Positions 1 through 7,958 of a stretch of 30,900 nt of DNA are shown here, piece by piece. Both the position numbers and the translations under genes were made by a program. The DNA is from a virus: positions 1 through 30,900 of the IMG/VR virus record IMGVR_UViG_3300010885_000794; one strand, 5' to 3'. A model generated the notes under the pieces. The model saw only the letters and a program-made list of their open reading frames with translations, searched no databases and was not told the DNA's origin. Position 1 is the first letter of the stretch; every line of letters starts with the position of its first letter.

Positions 1-350
1 CCCTGCGCTCCGGTAACAGTGTCATACCCCATATTCATGCTCGCTAATTGAGTGGGGGTATATTGATTAGTAGCGTTTACTGGATTGTAATTAGAACCAG
101 CAGCAAAACCAGCGCCAGCCAATCCAGCCAATCCTGCGGCTTGATTAATATATTGAGACGGCTGCATCTGCTGGATGTTGCCAAATGCTTGAGTCTGTAA
201 AGGATTAAAACCAGCAACTTGCTGTCCAGAATACGGGGTATAGGGTACATTTGCGGCTGCTTGCGCTTTGCCCAGCATCTGTTCTACATATGGTTGAGTA
301 TATGCAGCTAAATTACTTTGGGTTATAGTTTGTTCAGTTTTATCTGCCAT
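1..350 (-). CDS. Partial virion-associated protein, C-terminus cut off by window edge
   Basis: An open frame starts at 350 (MADKTEQTITQSN) and stays open for 116 codons until it runs off the left edge. A strong Shine-Dalgarno sequence (GAGGTGGTGAC) sits just before the ATG. The protein is rich in Ala, Gln, Tyr and Gly, with phrases such as YTQPYVEQMLGKAQAA and YTPYSGQQVAGFNPLQTQAF, which suggests helical, low-complexity structural protein. I recall similar N-termini in aquatic phage proteins beside the tail genes, but the function is unknown. It follows the 640-residue virion protein by 33 bases and is probably co-transcribed with it. Its being a real gene is fairly certain; its role is a guess from context. 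Confidence 0.75.
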   Translation of the reverse strand, partial: MADKTEQTITQSNLAAYTQPYVEQMLGKAQAAANVPYTPYSGQQVAGFNPLQTQAFGNIQQMQPSQYINQAAGLAGLAGAGFAAGSNYNPVNATNQYTPTQLASMNMGYDTVTGAQ

Positions 351-383
351 GTCACCACCTCAGCCATACAATTGATTTAAATA

Positions 384-2306
384 TCATACTGGCACAAACT
401 TATTTGGATTAATTTGACGGCCTTGTTTCGGATTGCCTGTACGGGCTAAACGAACTTTATCCATCATTTCATAGAGTTTTTTGGAGCCAGCTTTTGTAGA
501 GCCATTTCCAAGATGCGATACAACATCAGCAGGGATTACAAATTCTCCATCTGCCAAAGCCGCACGTTGAGGGGGTTTATTTTGACTATGGATAACGGCG
601 TCAATTGAATCTGACATTCCGTCCCCATCCCCATCTAGGAGTTTACCACCAGCGCTATAAGTATACACAGCATTTTGAGGTATTGATGCTAGCCCTCCCC
701 CTGCCATGTGTAGCCCTTTAAGTGCATTTTGCGCATAATCTAGTAAAGCAGATGGCCCACCATTAGTTTGAACAAATTGACCTTTAGTTGCGTCCCAAGT
801 CCAACCATTAAAATTAGTATCTGCGGCAGTGGTATGGTTCTGTGCAAATGTCTTCCATCGGTCTAATGGCGAACCACCCGCGCCGTTATCAGTAGGGGGA
901 GTAGTAGGGGGAGTAGTAGGGGGAGTAGTCGGTGGCGGCGGCGGTTGGACTATAGGTATAAGCTTTTTATCATGGGCATTTAAAGTATTAATGTAGTCGT
1001 TTAGCTCTGTGGATGATGGGGTAGGCGCTAACATAGAAGTAGGCTGCGCTGCGCTATTTGTTATAAGGTCAGAATAATAACTTTTCATTGCATCCGTAGT
1101 TGTTTTATCAGCGGCTCCACCGCTAGCCATATGATGCACATGACCGCCCCGTGCTAAGTTTTCTGGCCCTAATCCTTGATAGACGTACCCACCTGTGGTA
1201 GGGGTAGATGAGCTTCCAAATTCGCTTGACCAAGGAGTTGTGGATCCCGGAGGATTGGCGTTTTCATACCCACTACCAATAAATGCGGGTTCTCCTAACA
1301 TACCAAATTTAGGATTAGGAGTTCCTTGGTTATATCTAACATTGTAGTATGGCGTTCCACGTTTTTTATCATCTTTTTCTTTAGGAGCCTCATCAGGAAC
1401 AAACATCGGCGATACGGCAGCAGCAAGAGTTCCATAAGAACCAAGTTTTGAGCCTAATGACCCAGCGCCATGACCTATCAATGATTGATCTCCAAGAGTA
1501 CTCATAAATGCTTTGCGTCCAGCAGCATTACCCAACCCCTGAATTCCTTCAAACATATTTGCATAAGATGAAGGGGTGGAGGCGACGTAAGATATAGGGT
1601 TGGCAGCGGAAGCAACGTTAGCCGCAGCTGATCCGTACGATGTCGGATTAGCAGCAGATTGTCCTAACGCATTCATGAAATTTCCACCGATAGTACCATC
1701 AGCAGCAGGAATAGCCGCAGTTGATCCAAACGATGTAGTATCAGAAGCAGCTTTCCCTAACGCATTCATGAAATTTCCACCGATAGTACCATCAGCAGCG
1801 GGAATAGCCGCAGTCGCGGGAGCAGCAGCAGTCGCCGCAGGAGCAGCCCCAGTTGCGGCGGTACCAGTGCCAGTAATAGCTTCAGTACCAGTAACGGGCG
1901 CAGCAGCAACCGATCCAACTTTAGATAGTGCGTTACCAATACCCATACCACCAAAAGCACCTAAAGCACCAAACAAACCTTGTTTCCAATCATGTTTGAC
2001 AAGACCTGTTAATGCGCCAATACCACCAGAAATAGCTAATTGCGCCGCTAATGACATTCCCCCTGTAAATGGGGCTAGAACAATGCCCGCAATCATAGGA
2101 AGGAACTTGCTTAAGAATCCTGCTTCTGGTAGGCCCGTATGTGGATTGATGGTAAGACTACCGCCATGAGCCATCGCAAGCTTTTGTAATCCATGAACTT
2201 CTTCGGGTGACATGTGTACAAGTGTCGAATCCCCATTGCGTCCCAATGAAGCTAAACCAGCAGCTGTTTGCCGATGGTTAGGGTGATGTGCTATTGCGTT
2301 ATACAT
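384..2306 (-). CDS. Ala/Gly-rich virion protein with internal duplication and calcium-loop motif
   Basis: 640 residues. A hydrophobic Gly/Ala-rich stretch (about residues 69-104) could be membrane-active, as in internal or ejected virion proteins; that is inference. Residues 165-226 are two near-identical 31-residue copies beginning AAIPAADGTIGGNFMNALG. A Pro/Thr tandem repeat (PTTPPTTPPT) lies near 448-468. Residues 558-566, DGDGDGMSD, fit the DxDxDGxxD calcium-binding loop of dockerin and thrombospondin type-3 repeats. The C-terminus (ADGEFVIPADVVSHLGNGS, then a basic tail) is a block I recall from many aquatic phage virion proteins. The start has GGGATAA upstream. There is no tape-measure-like heptad region. 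Function is unknown; a virion component is likely from its place among tail genes. Confidence 0.8.
   Translation of the reverse strand: MYNAIAHHPNHRQTAAGLASLGRNGDSTLVHMSPEEVHGLQKLAMAHGGSLTINPHTGLPEAGFLSKFLPMIAGIVLAPFTGGMSLAAQLAISGGIGALTGLVKHDWKQGLFGALGAFGGMGIGNALSKVGSVAAAPVTGTEAITGTGTAATGAAPAATAAAPATAAIPAADGTIGGNFMNALGKAASDTTSFGSTAAIPAADGTIGGNFMNALGQSAANPTSYGSAAANVASAANPISYVASTPSSYANMFEGIQGLGNAAGRKAFMSTLGDQSLIGHGAGSLGSKLGSYGTLAAAVSPMFVPDEAPKEKDDKKRGTPYYNVRYNQGTPNPKFGMLGEPAFIGSGYENANPPGSTTPWSSEFGSSSTPTTGGYVYQGLGPENLARGGHVHHMASGGAADKTTTDAMKSYYSDLITNSAAQPTSMLAPTPSSTELNDYINTLNAHDKKLIPIVQPPPPPTTPPTTPPTTPPTDNGAGGSPLDRWKTFAQNHTTAADTNFNGWTWDATKGQFVQTNGGPSALLDYAQNALKGLHMAGGGLASIPQNAVYTYSAGGKLLDGDGDGMSDSIDAVIHSQNKPPQRAALADGEFVIPADVVSHLGNGSTKAGSKKLYEMMDKVRLARTGNPKQGRQINPNKFVPV
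891..930 (-). repeat. 12-bp tandem repeat coding Pro-Pro-Thr-Thr
   Basis: About three copies of a 12-base unit (plus strand gtagtaggggga) encode the PTTPPTTPPT linker of the 640-residue virion protein. The unit is a multiple of three, so copy number can change without a frameshift. It probably forms an extended hinge. Confidence 0.8.
1663..1814 (-). repeat. 93-bp period tandem duplication inside virion gene
   Basis: A 59-base segment at 1663-1721 recurs at 1756-1814 with a single mismatch, offset by 93 bases (31 codons). The intervening bases also encode related protein (GKAASDTTSFGS and GQSAANPTSYGS). This looks like a recent in-frame duplication, because the DNA is almost unchanged. Confidence 0.9.
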
Positions 2307-2319
2307 AGTTTATCCCACG

Positions 2320-2333
2320 GGGCCAAATGGCCC
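2320..2333 (-). other. Short GC hairpin before the RBS of the 640-residue protein gene
   Basis: GGGCC-ATTT-GGCCC forms a 5-bp perfect stem with a 4-base loop in the 42-base gap, directly before the GGGATAA ribosome-binding site. No T-run follows, so it is not a convincing terminator. It could affect ribosome access to the next gene or could be chance. Confidence 0.35.
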
Positions 2334-2348
2334 GAATATATCATAAAA

Positions 2349-3122
2349 TTAAGAAGCTGTGTTCGATATAAGAATGCCTTCGACATTAACAGCCAGCGGG
2401 TGAGTGCCTGAACCGGTATAACCCTGCCATTGAATATCTGTTTGGGCGGCGTGTACAAATGGCGCAACACGTTGAATAAGATAAGTATTAGCATAGGGCG
2501 ATTGAGCTATCGTATATGACTGCCCAGTAACCGCATTACTTGTTTTGGCAAGCCACACTGCATAGGCTGTAGCGCCACCCGCTTCAGAACCAAATCCTGT
2601 ATAACGAGTACCATAGAACGTATATCCTATCGGTACACTATATAACGCCGCTTGATTTCTACCAACCCCCGCGTTGATTTTGGCTACGACGTTACCTGCG
2701 GAAGGGGATGAACTCGTTACTGTTATGTCCCCTGTGTTGGATGCATTGGTCATGATGATTGAGTTGACCCGCAGATAACTATTGACTGTTGTGACAGCAG
2801 AAGTTCCATTCAGGGTTTTAGTTTCGCTAATCTGGTTATAACCGCTGTCAAGTCCAGAAATTAAGACGCTCTTAGCTGATGTATCTGATGCGCTACTGCT
2901 AACAATTGAAAGCTGCACTGCTGCCGTAGGGTAGACGTACTGAGTTGGCACGTTGGCTAATTCCCAAACCAAACAAGCAGTTGTAGTAACTGCTGCGTTA
3001 TATCCAAAAATATTGACTACCGAGCATCCGGAGACTTGTCCACGCGCAACTTGCATATACCACGGGGCATTAGAAACAGATGAAGTTGTCCCTGCAATTG
3101 GTGGGTATAGAGATATTGTCAT
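2349..3122 (-). CDS. Beta-rich virion protein of unknown function
   Basis: Using the ATG at 3122 the protein is 257 residues, starting MTISLYPPIAGTTSSVSN. I chose this start because it overlaps the upstream stop as ATGA and has a GGGGGGTC stretch before it. The longer frame back to 3215 would overlap the upstream gene extensively with an unlikely N-terminus. The composition (Ser, Thr, Val, Asn, Gly in alternating patterns) points to beta sandwich folds. No signal peptide or catalytic motif is visible. It sits between a small beta-sandwich protein and the 640-residue virion protein and is probably a tail or baseplate component. The exact role is unknown. Confidence 0.75.
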   Translation of the reverse strand: MTISLYPPIAGTTSSVSNAPWYMQVARGQVSGCSVVNIFGYNAAVTTTACLVWELANVPTQYVYPTAAVQLSIVSSSASDTSAKSVLISGLDSGYNQISETKTLNGTSAVTTVNSYLRVNSIIMTNASNTGDITVTSSSPSAGNVVAKINAGVGRNQAALYSVPIGYTFYGTRYTGFGSEAGGATAYAVWLAKTSNAVTGQSYTIAQSPYANTYLIQRVAPFVHAAQTDIQWQGYTGSGTHPLAVNVEGILISNTAS

Positions 3123-3451
3123 GTTGCTTGACCCCCCGAAATAACAATCGACGCTGCGGCAGTTGCCTTTGCTTGTATAGAATCCCCAGCTACCATAATC
3201 TGAGTCCCTGTCCACTGCAATGTACTAGCAACAGGAAGGCTAGCGTTATAAAACAACGCATTAGAAGTAGAGGCTGTACTTCCATTTGGAACGATATATA
3301 CCGTAACAGTAATTGAACCCGAGCTTGTGTTACAGATGTCAATATCTTTTACATACGTTTGAGTATTAGCAGGGCAGATATAATAGTTAGTCGTTGTCGT
3401 ATTCAACGCGCCTTGGCCCAACTTGGACGCAACAATGTTTTGATATGCCAT
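3119..3451 (-). CDS. Small beta-sandwich virion protein
   Basis: 110 residues, MAYQNIVASKLGQGALNTTTTNYYICPANTQ onward in short form; the pattern is a transmission of hydrophobic strands: a YICPANTQTYVKDIDICNT segment, then TVTVYIVPNGSTA, LPVASTLQWTG and an AGDSIQAKATAAASIVISG end. I recall this arrangement from small phage structural proteins, with strands alternating around polar loops. It overlaps the upstream stop as TAATG at 3451 and the downstream start as ATGA at 3119, so it is translated as part of a coupled set. A decoration or tail role is inferred from context only. Confidence 0.75.
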   Translation of the reverse strand: MAYQNIVASKLGQGALNTTTTNYYICPANTQTYVKDIDICNTSSGSITVTVYIVPNGSTASTSNALFYNASLPVASTLQWTGTQIMVAGDSIQAKATAAASIVISGGQAT

Positions 3452-3642
3452 TAGAATGACCCCATGTTAAGCCACATTGACACGGATGAATTCCCACTCT
3501 GCTGGATCAATTGCCCATTGTTACTATCGTTCTGCTGAAAATAAAGCTTCAATTGGTTAGTCAATTGATTCTGATGCTGCTGATCGTAGTCTTTTGGCGG
3601 CAGGTTTAGATTAGGCGCTTTAGATGGAATTAATTTACTCAT
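3451..3642 (-). CDS. Small Gln/Asn-rich helical protein
   Basis: 63 residues. The N-terminus is SKLIPSKAPNLNLPPKDYD, followed by a Gln/Asn-rich probable helix (QQHQNQLTNQLKLYFQQND) and an end in WLNMGSF. The start overlaps the stop of the tail-hub gene as ATGA, with GGATGG upstream. The spacing to both neighbours is coupled, which supports a real gene. I recall small proteins of this type beside tail hub genes in aquatic phages. Function is unknown. Confidence 0.7.
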   Translation of the reverse strand: MSKLIPSKAPNLNLPPKDYDQQHQNQLTNQLKLYFQQNDSNNGQLIQQSGNSSVSMWLNMGSF

Positions 3643-6254
3643 CGTCTACCATCCTGACGCATATCAAACCGCATCGTACCCATTTGCCAGAACACGCCTG
3701 TACCCGTTGACTGAATATAAAAGTTCATTTGACGGCCTCGAATCCGTGTATAGAGCGCACCTGTATACTGTTCAACTGGATATGTGTTTGGAGCAGTGGG
3801 GGCCACTTGAGTATTAGTAACCGTTGAGTCAGCAACATTCCCGATGTCCCCACCCGTCAAATAAGGTAAGCCCGAGTTATTTCGTGGGTTCAATGTTAAA
3901 TAGATTTGCGGATTCGTTACAGTAGAACCTTGAAACGTAAAGTCTGGTAAGAATCTCCAAACGTATCCAAAACGGTCGCCCCCACTAATATCAAAATCAG
4001 AAGTCTGTAAGTAAGACGTAATAGGTTGGACTCCAGTACTTGGAGACGCGTCGTCGTACCCATTTTCATGCTGTAAGATCTGATTAGGAATATAATACGT
4101 TACTTGTGTATATGCTAAATGAGTTGTAGCCGTAGAGCCGCCATATCCCCGAGTACATCCAGATAGTGAGTTCCCACTATTACTTGTGTAAGAAATTTTT
4201 TCATTATCAATAATAACAACACCTGACGACGGGTATGTACTTGAATTTAATAATGAAATAGACGTTGCTGTGGAGCTAGTAATAGCAGCAGATAGATATG
4301 AGGTTTGAATGCTAAACGCAGCCAATGGGTAAGATTGCAAAGACGAGTTAAGCCACGCAGTACGGTTTAATGTTCCGTAATACCATGAGTTTTCAAGATA
4401 GTTGTAGATAACGTAGCTATCATTAATAAGACTACTTGTTGACGGGTAAAACCACCAGATCTCATTAAACCCTTCATTCTGCCCACAAACAACTTGGCTC
4501 TGCTGACTAAAATTTAAATTAGAAAATATATATTTACGAACCGAACAAGGGAGAGGTTGCACCGTACCGTTATAAACATAAAATTTATCTACGCCCATCC
4601 AATACGTTGCGCCGTTAACTGTAATCGCCGCGTTCTGAGAAACAATAGAAATATTATCCATCATTAGTTGGAACGTAAATATAAACGGAGGGCCAATATA
4701 CTGCATCGAATACAAAGCCCGGTCTGTCCAAATTAAGATTTCTTGACGAGTGCTTAAACCGCCAACAATATATGAACCGCTTGCAAGGGTTTGTTCACCC
4801 GATTGGTTTGATGTTGAGGGCGTCCATTCATACGGTATAGATTGATCTGACCAACGTACAAGCGTTGGACTAAATGCAGGGGATGCATTTATTGGATTGT
4901 ACGGCGTTGAACCCAAAGCAACAGTAAATTGGTTAGCACTAGAAATAAGAATTTGATTTGTCTGGTTTGGGGCGCATTTGCCTGAATAGCTAAATCCAAC
5001 AACGTCACCAGCAGCTAAAGTAATCGTACCGCTTGGAATAACGACAGTGATCGTCGTGTATCCAGTATATGTAGGAGATAAAGCAACGTATGTACCAGCA
5101 GGGATTACGCTACCTCCAGAACCAGAGTAAAGCGTTAGTGTAGCGCCATAGTCCACACCCTGTGAATTAGCAATGGTGAAGGAAGATCCCGATGCTCCCG
5201 ATGTAACGCCTACCGTTACAGTTTGGTAAGTTTTATTAGAGGATGCAGCTTTTGTATTAATTGTAACGGCAGCGGGGTACGTAGACGTATTCTTGGTCCA
5301 ATAATAAATTGGCCCTGCACGGTATGCCATTACAAGGTCATCGCCAAAGTTGCATTGCGACCAAAGACGTAAGGGAGTAGTAGTACCTGAACTAGCGCCC
5401 CATGCACTGATTCCCCATCCACCTGATCCCCATCCAGAAGATGAAGAAACAATAGCGCTACCAGCATTTAATTCAAAAGTTACTGGAACTGAGGCACCGC
5501 CTCCCGCCGCTGTAGAAGTCGCAACAGACGGGCCAATAATTTGGTAGCCAGAGATAGAAAAAGCTATAGTCCCGGCGACTGTTTGTGACCCAGTAGTTGC
5601 GTTAATAAAAGATACAGATGAGGTAGTAGAAGCAGTAACTACATACGTACCATTATATCCGAGGGGTGTAACGCCTGAAATAGTTACAGAAGACCCTATT
5701 GGTGGAGCATAAGTTTGTGCAGTAAAAGATATTGTAGCAGTACCCGCTGCGCCACTAGCCGCTGTAGTAGCTAGAGAAGGGAGTAAAGGCAAAGATACAA
5801 TTTCGTACGTACCATTAGTAGGTATGGTTACTCCACCAACAGTATAAGGCCCACCAGTAAATTTTATAAACGTGCCAACAGTAACAGCAGTAGAATCTAA
5901 AATCGTGATTAATGCTATGCCTGAAGTTGTTGTAATCGGATTTGTAGTACTTAAAGTTTTTGCTGTTGTAGGAGTAATATCATTATATGAAGAGCCATTA
6001 CTCGGCTGTATGTAATATTTTTGATTTGTCCCAAAGGCAATTAAATTTTCGCCAGCTATCGTGAACCAATTCCATAATGTACGGACAATACCATTATAGG
6101 TATAACTCTGAGTTGGGTTTGCCCAACCACCAATTTTTTCAGGGTTATTTGCACGGAAACGGATTTTATTGCAGTCGTAATAACCGCCCTTACCCGCGTA
6201 GTTCGTGACTTCGCGGTTGATACCCGGCTGAAATTTTAATTCCGAAATCGGCAT
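3639..6254 (-). CDS. Putative tail hub / DNA-stabilisation protein (P22 gp10-like)
   Basis: 871 residues. The N-terminus (MPISELKFQPGINREVTNYA, then YYDCNKIRFR and PEKIGGW) and the C-terminal end (RIRGRQMNFYIQSTGTGVFWQMG) are typical of phage proteins assigned to the P22 gp10 DNA-stabilising family, a beta-propeller hub beneath the portal. Middle segments with EILIWTDRALYSMQYIGPPF and GVDKFYVYNGTVQPLPCSVR fit propeller blades. Inserts interrupt this core: an Ig-like module at about 168-236, a Gly/Ser-rich region at 340-430, and a loop module at 665-718 with PSSGVVIIDNEKISYT and CTRGYGG. P22 gp10 is about 472 residues, so this is much larger, partly through inserts. The family assignment is moderately confident. 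Confidence 0.7.
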   Translation of the reverse strand: MPISELKFQPGINREVTNYAGKGGYYDCNKIRFRANNPEKIGGWANPTQSYTYNGIVRTLWNWFTIAGENLIAFGTNQKYYIQPSNGSSYNDITPTTAKTLSTTNPITTTSGIALITILDSTAVTVGTFIKFTGGPYTVGGVTIPTNGTYEIVSLPLLPSLATTAASGAAGTATISFTAQTYAPPIGSSVTISGVTPLGYNGTYVVTASTTSSVSFINATTGSQTVAGTIAFSISGYQIIGPSVATSTAAGGGASVPVTFELNAGSAIVSSSSGWGSGGWGISAWGASSGTTTPLRLWSQCNFGDDLVMAYRAGPIYYWTKNTSTYPAAVTINTKAASSNKTYQTVTVGVTSGASGSSFTIANSQGVDYGATLTLYSGSGGSVIPAGTYVALSPTYTGYTTITVVIPSGTITLAAGDVVGFSYSGKCAPNQTNQILISSANQFTVALGSTPYNPINASPAFSPTLVRWSDQSIPYEWTPSTSNQSGEQTLASGSYIVGGLSTRQEILIWTDRALYSMQYIGPPFIFTFQLMMDNISIVSQNAAITVNGATYWMGVDKFYVYNGTVQPLPCSVRKYIFSNLNFSQQSQVVCGQNEGFNEIWWFYPSTSSLINDSYVIYNYLENSWYYGTLNRTAWLNSSLQSYPLAAFSIQTSYLSAAITSSTATSISLLNSSTYPSSGVVIIDNEKISYTSNSGNSLSGCTRGYGGSTATTHLAYTQVTYYIPNQILQHENGYDDASPSTGVQPITSYLQTSDFDISGGDRFGYVWRFLPDFTFQGSTVTNPQIYLTLNPRNNSGLPYLTGGDIGNVADSTVTNTQVAPTAPNTYPVEQYTGALYTRIRGRQMNFYIQSTGTGVFWQMGTMRFDMRQDGRR

Positions 6255-6262
6255 GGTTACCC

Positions 6263-6682
6263 TTACTTAATCTGTTTGCCGTCTTTTAGATCTTCAATAG
6301 TCAACCCACCCGTGTACTGGAAGTGAGCTAACTCTTTAAATGTTTTCCATTCACCCGCCCAGTCAAGTCCAGCGTCTTTACCCAATTCACCAAGCCGCGC
6401 CCAAATTGGATCGCTACCATCCCAGACGGGTTTACCATTAACAATAGGTACGATATCTACGGCGCACTTGTAGTTATGAAAGGACTCTCCACCTTTGGCA
6501 TTCGTCACAATCTTGCCGGGGGTCGTACGCCCTTGCGCATACAATGCATTCTGAGATTCTGTATCCCGATACGTCGAAGTCACAAGTAAGTCAATATTGT
6601 TCGCAACGCAAAGTCCCATTAGCCGTTCAACTTTCAATTTGGCAGCAGGGACTAAATCAAATAGATTGCGTGAGTTGATCAT
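6263..6682 (-). CDS. Endolysin, M15-family L-alanyl-D-glutamate (or D,D-/L,D-) peptidase
   Basis: 139 residues, the usual size for a single-domain phage M15 peptidase. It cleaves peptide cross-links or stem peptides of peptidoglycan at the end of infection. The zinc-binding set is visible: SFHNYKCAVDI gives His69 and Asp76 (the SxHxxxxAxD-type motif), and LAHFQ gives His120. The STYRD segment at residues 36-40 is the expected conserved Arg region. No signal peptide or transmembrane segment is seen, so a holin is needed for export. The ATG has AAGGTAG just upstream. It lies last in a cassette of holin-like and lipoprotein-like genes. The exact bond specificity cannot be told from the sequence. 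Confidence 0.92.
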   Translation of the reverse strand: MINSRNLFDLVPAAKLKVERLMGLCVANNIDLLVTSTYRDTESQNALYAQGRTTPGKIVTNAKGGESFHNYKCAVDIVPIVNGKPVWDGSDPIWARLGELGKDAGLDWAGEWKTFKELAHFQYTGGLTIEDLKDGKQIK

Positions 6683-6685
6683 GAA

Positions 6686-6889
6686 CTACCTTATTAAACA
6701 ATTAACACCAATAATAACTTCTGTACTAGGTTGATTTTTAGGCCGACCCCATTCATCAACTTCAGACTTTATTTCAGCTTTTGGCTGGCAGTCCAACTTT
6801 TGCAGACGTAATGATGTGCATGACGGCATTAACAACACCGACAACAGCAACAGTACCCGTAGCCAGATTTTGAAGAGTCGCGTCGTCAA
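6686..6889 (-). CDS. Candidate embedded lipoprotein (o-spanin-like), overlapping holin-like gene
   Basis: A 67-codon frame from a TTG at 6889 starts inside the holin-like gene in another frame, continues 88 bases past its stop and ends 3 bases before the endolysin ATG. The predicted N-terminus (TTRLFKIWLRVLLLLSVLLM, then PSC) is a good signal peptide: positive residues, a hydrophobic core, then Cys24. The lipobox LMPSC is imperfect (Met at -3, Pro at -2). The 43-residue remainder contains DEWGRPKNQPSTEVIIGVNC, which looks like protein under selection. Rz1-type outer-membrane spanins are small lipoproteins often embedded in or beside lysis genes. The TTG has no clear ribosome-binding site, so the start is uncertain and could lie elsewhere in the frame. 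Confidence 0.45.
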   Translation of the reverse strand: MTTRLFKIWLRVLLLLSVLLMPSCTSLRLQKLDCQPKAEIKSEVDEWGRPKNQPSTEVIIGVNCLIR

Positions 6890-7064
6890 TACCCAAATCG
6901 TAACCAAAGGTCTTAGATAATCCCGCCGCTGTTGCAAGTAGCGCAATAACCACGTTTGTTGCAACTGTATTATTTTTCCATGTCGCAGGACTTGCAACTT
7001 CCTTTCCTTTCTGAAATAACTCAAAAAATTTAGGCGCATTTTTAATCGCATCAAAAATATTCAT
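6774..7064 (-). CDS. Holin-like small membrane protein
   Basis: 96 residues with a short amphipathic N-terminus (NIFDAIKNAPKFFELFQKGK), then two probable membrane segments at about 36-55 (TNVVIALLATAAGLSKTFG region) and 67-87 (LATGTVAVVGVVNAVMHIIT region), and a short basic tail. Size, topology and the place two genes before the endolysin fit a holin, which would form the lesion that lets the signal-less M15 enzyme reach peptidoglycan. The family is not recognised. A clean AGGAGA ribosome-binding site precedes the ATG. Other small inner-membrane proteins could look the same, and a second holin-like gene lies at 18238-18414. Confidence 0.65.
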   Translation of the reverse strand: MNIFDAIKNAPKFFELFQKGKEVASPATWKNNTVATNVVIALLATAAGLSKTFGYDLGIDDATLQNLATGTVAVVGVVNAVMHIITSAKVGLPAKS

Positions 7065-7076
7065 ACCAATCTCCTA

Positions 7077-7958
7077 TTAAGCTGTATAAGTTCCGCTACC
7101 AGATTTAAACGTGAGAATCGTGTAGATGCCACTTGTTGATACTGTTGGCAAAACACCGCCGATTGTTCCAGTATATAGTGATGTTGGGATAGACAAAATT
7201 ACAACGCCTGAACCGCCAGTACCGCCTTTAAAAGCAGTTGAAGTGCTTCCAGATCCTCCACCGCCACCGCCTGTATTAACAGTGCCATTAGCACCACCTG
7301 CTCCACTACCACCTGCTCCACCACCACCTGCGCCAGCAGCACCAGCCGTAACGTACCCACCGCCACCACCGCCACCAGCATACGTAACAGATGATCCAGT
7401 GATCGAAGATACTGTTCCAGCACCGCCAGCCGCTCCAACTCCGGTTGTATTAGGAGCATTGGATCCTACAACACTAGAACCACCGCCACCGCCACCGCCA
7501 CGGCCTGTCGCATTACCATTACCGCCAGCAAAACCTTGGGGCGTGATTCCTGCGGCTCCCGTACTAGCCGTACCGCTTAAACCAAATCCACCACCACCCG
7601 AGCCTCCAGTATTGGGAGAAACGCTAGCACTTGTAGTTCCATTAGCTGATCCACCACCGCCACCGCCACTTATAGAAATGGTTGTAAATCCAGTTGCAAT
7701 AATAGAACTATCAGTACCCTTACTACCAGCAAATTGACTACCAGTTGAACCAGCGCCGCCAGCACCAACGTTAATCGTATAGGTCGTACCTGAAACAAAA
7801 GTTGTTGACCCTGTTACAAGTCCACCGGCTCCACCACCGCCGCCTGAAGCACTATTTGATCCGGTTCCACCGCCACCGCCACCTGCAACAATGAGATAGC
7901 TAACAGAAGCAGTCGCTGCTGTTTTAATTGCTAACAATAAATTCAAAGTACCACTCAT
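7077..7958 (-). CDS. Polyglycine-rich tail adhesin
   Basis: 293 residues from the ATG at 7958, which overlaps the upstream stop as ATGA; the longer frame to 7985 is less likely. After MSGTLNLLLAIKTAATASVS comes SYLIVAGGGGGG and a long region of Gly-rich runs (GGGGGG, GGGGAGG) broken by short Ser/Thr/Asn loops, ending in SGVVILSIPTSLY and a short beta tail. Polyglycine sandwich domains of this type form receptor-binding tips in phages such as S16 (gp38-like). It is the second of two such proteins here; the other is at 9646-11127. Receptor binding is inferred. The plus-strand frame opposite, made of Pro runs, is only its antisense. Confidence 0.8.
   Translation of the reverse strand: MSGTLNLLLAIKTAATASVSYLIVAGGGGGGTGSNSASGGGGGAGGLVTGSTTFVSGTTYTINVGAGGAGSTGSQFAGSKGTDSSIIATGFTTISISGGGGGGSANGTTSASVSPNTGGSGGGGFGLSGTASTGAAGITPQGFAGGNGNATGRGGGGGGGSSVVGSNAPNTTGVGAAGGAGTVSSITGSSVTYAGGGGGGGYVTAGAAGAGGGGAGGSGAGGANGTVNTGGGGGGSGSTSTAFKGGTGGSGVVILSIPTSLYTGTIGGVLPTVSTSGIYTILTFKSGSGTYTA

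Noticed and set aside
1600-2169. Plus-strand Ala/Pro/Val-rich 189-codon frame
   Set aside because: Antisense of the Ala/Gly-rich virion gene, with the duplicated segment mirrored in it. No start signal.
6686-7054. 122-codon version of the embedded frame beginning near the holin-like start
   Set aside because: The first 55 codons read like out-of-frame translation of the holin-like gene. Only the part from about 6889 has a signal-peptide-like and protein-like sequence.
7126-7737. Proline-rich plus-strand frame; a similar one at 9914-10228
   Set aside because: Gly codons read backwards give Pro codons, so the frames are shadows of the polyglycine adhesins.
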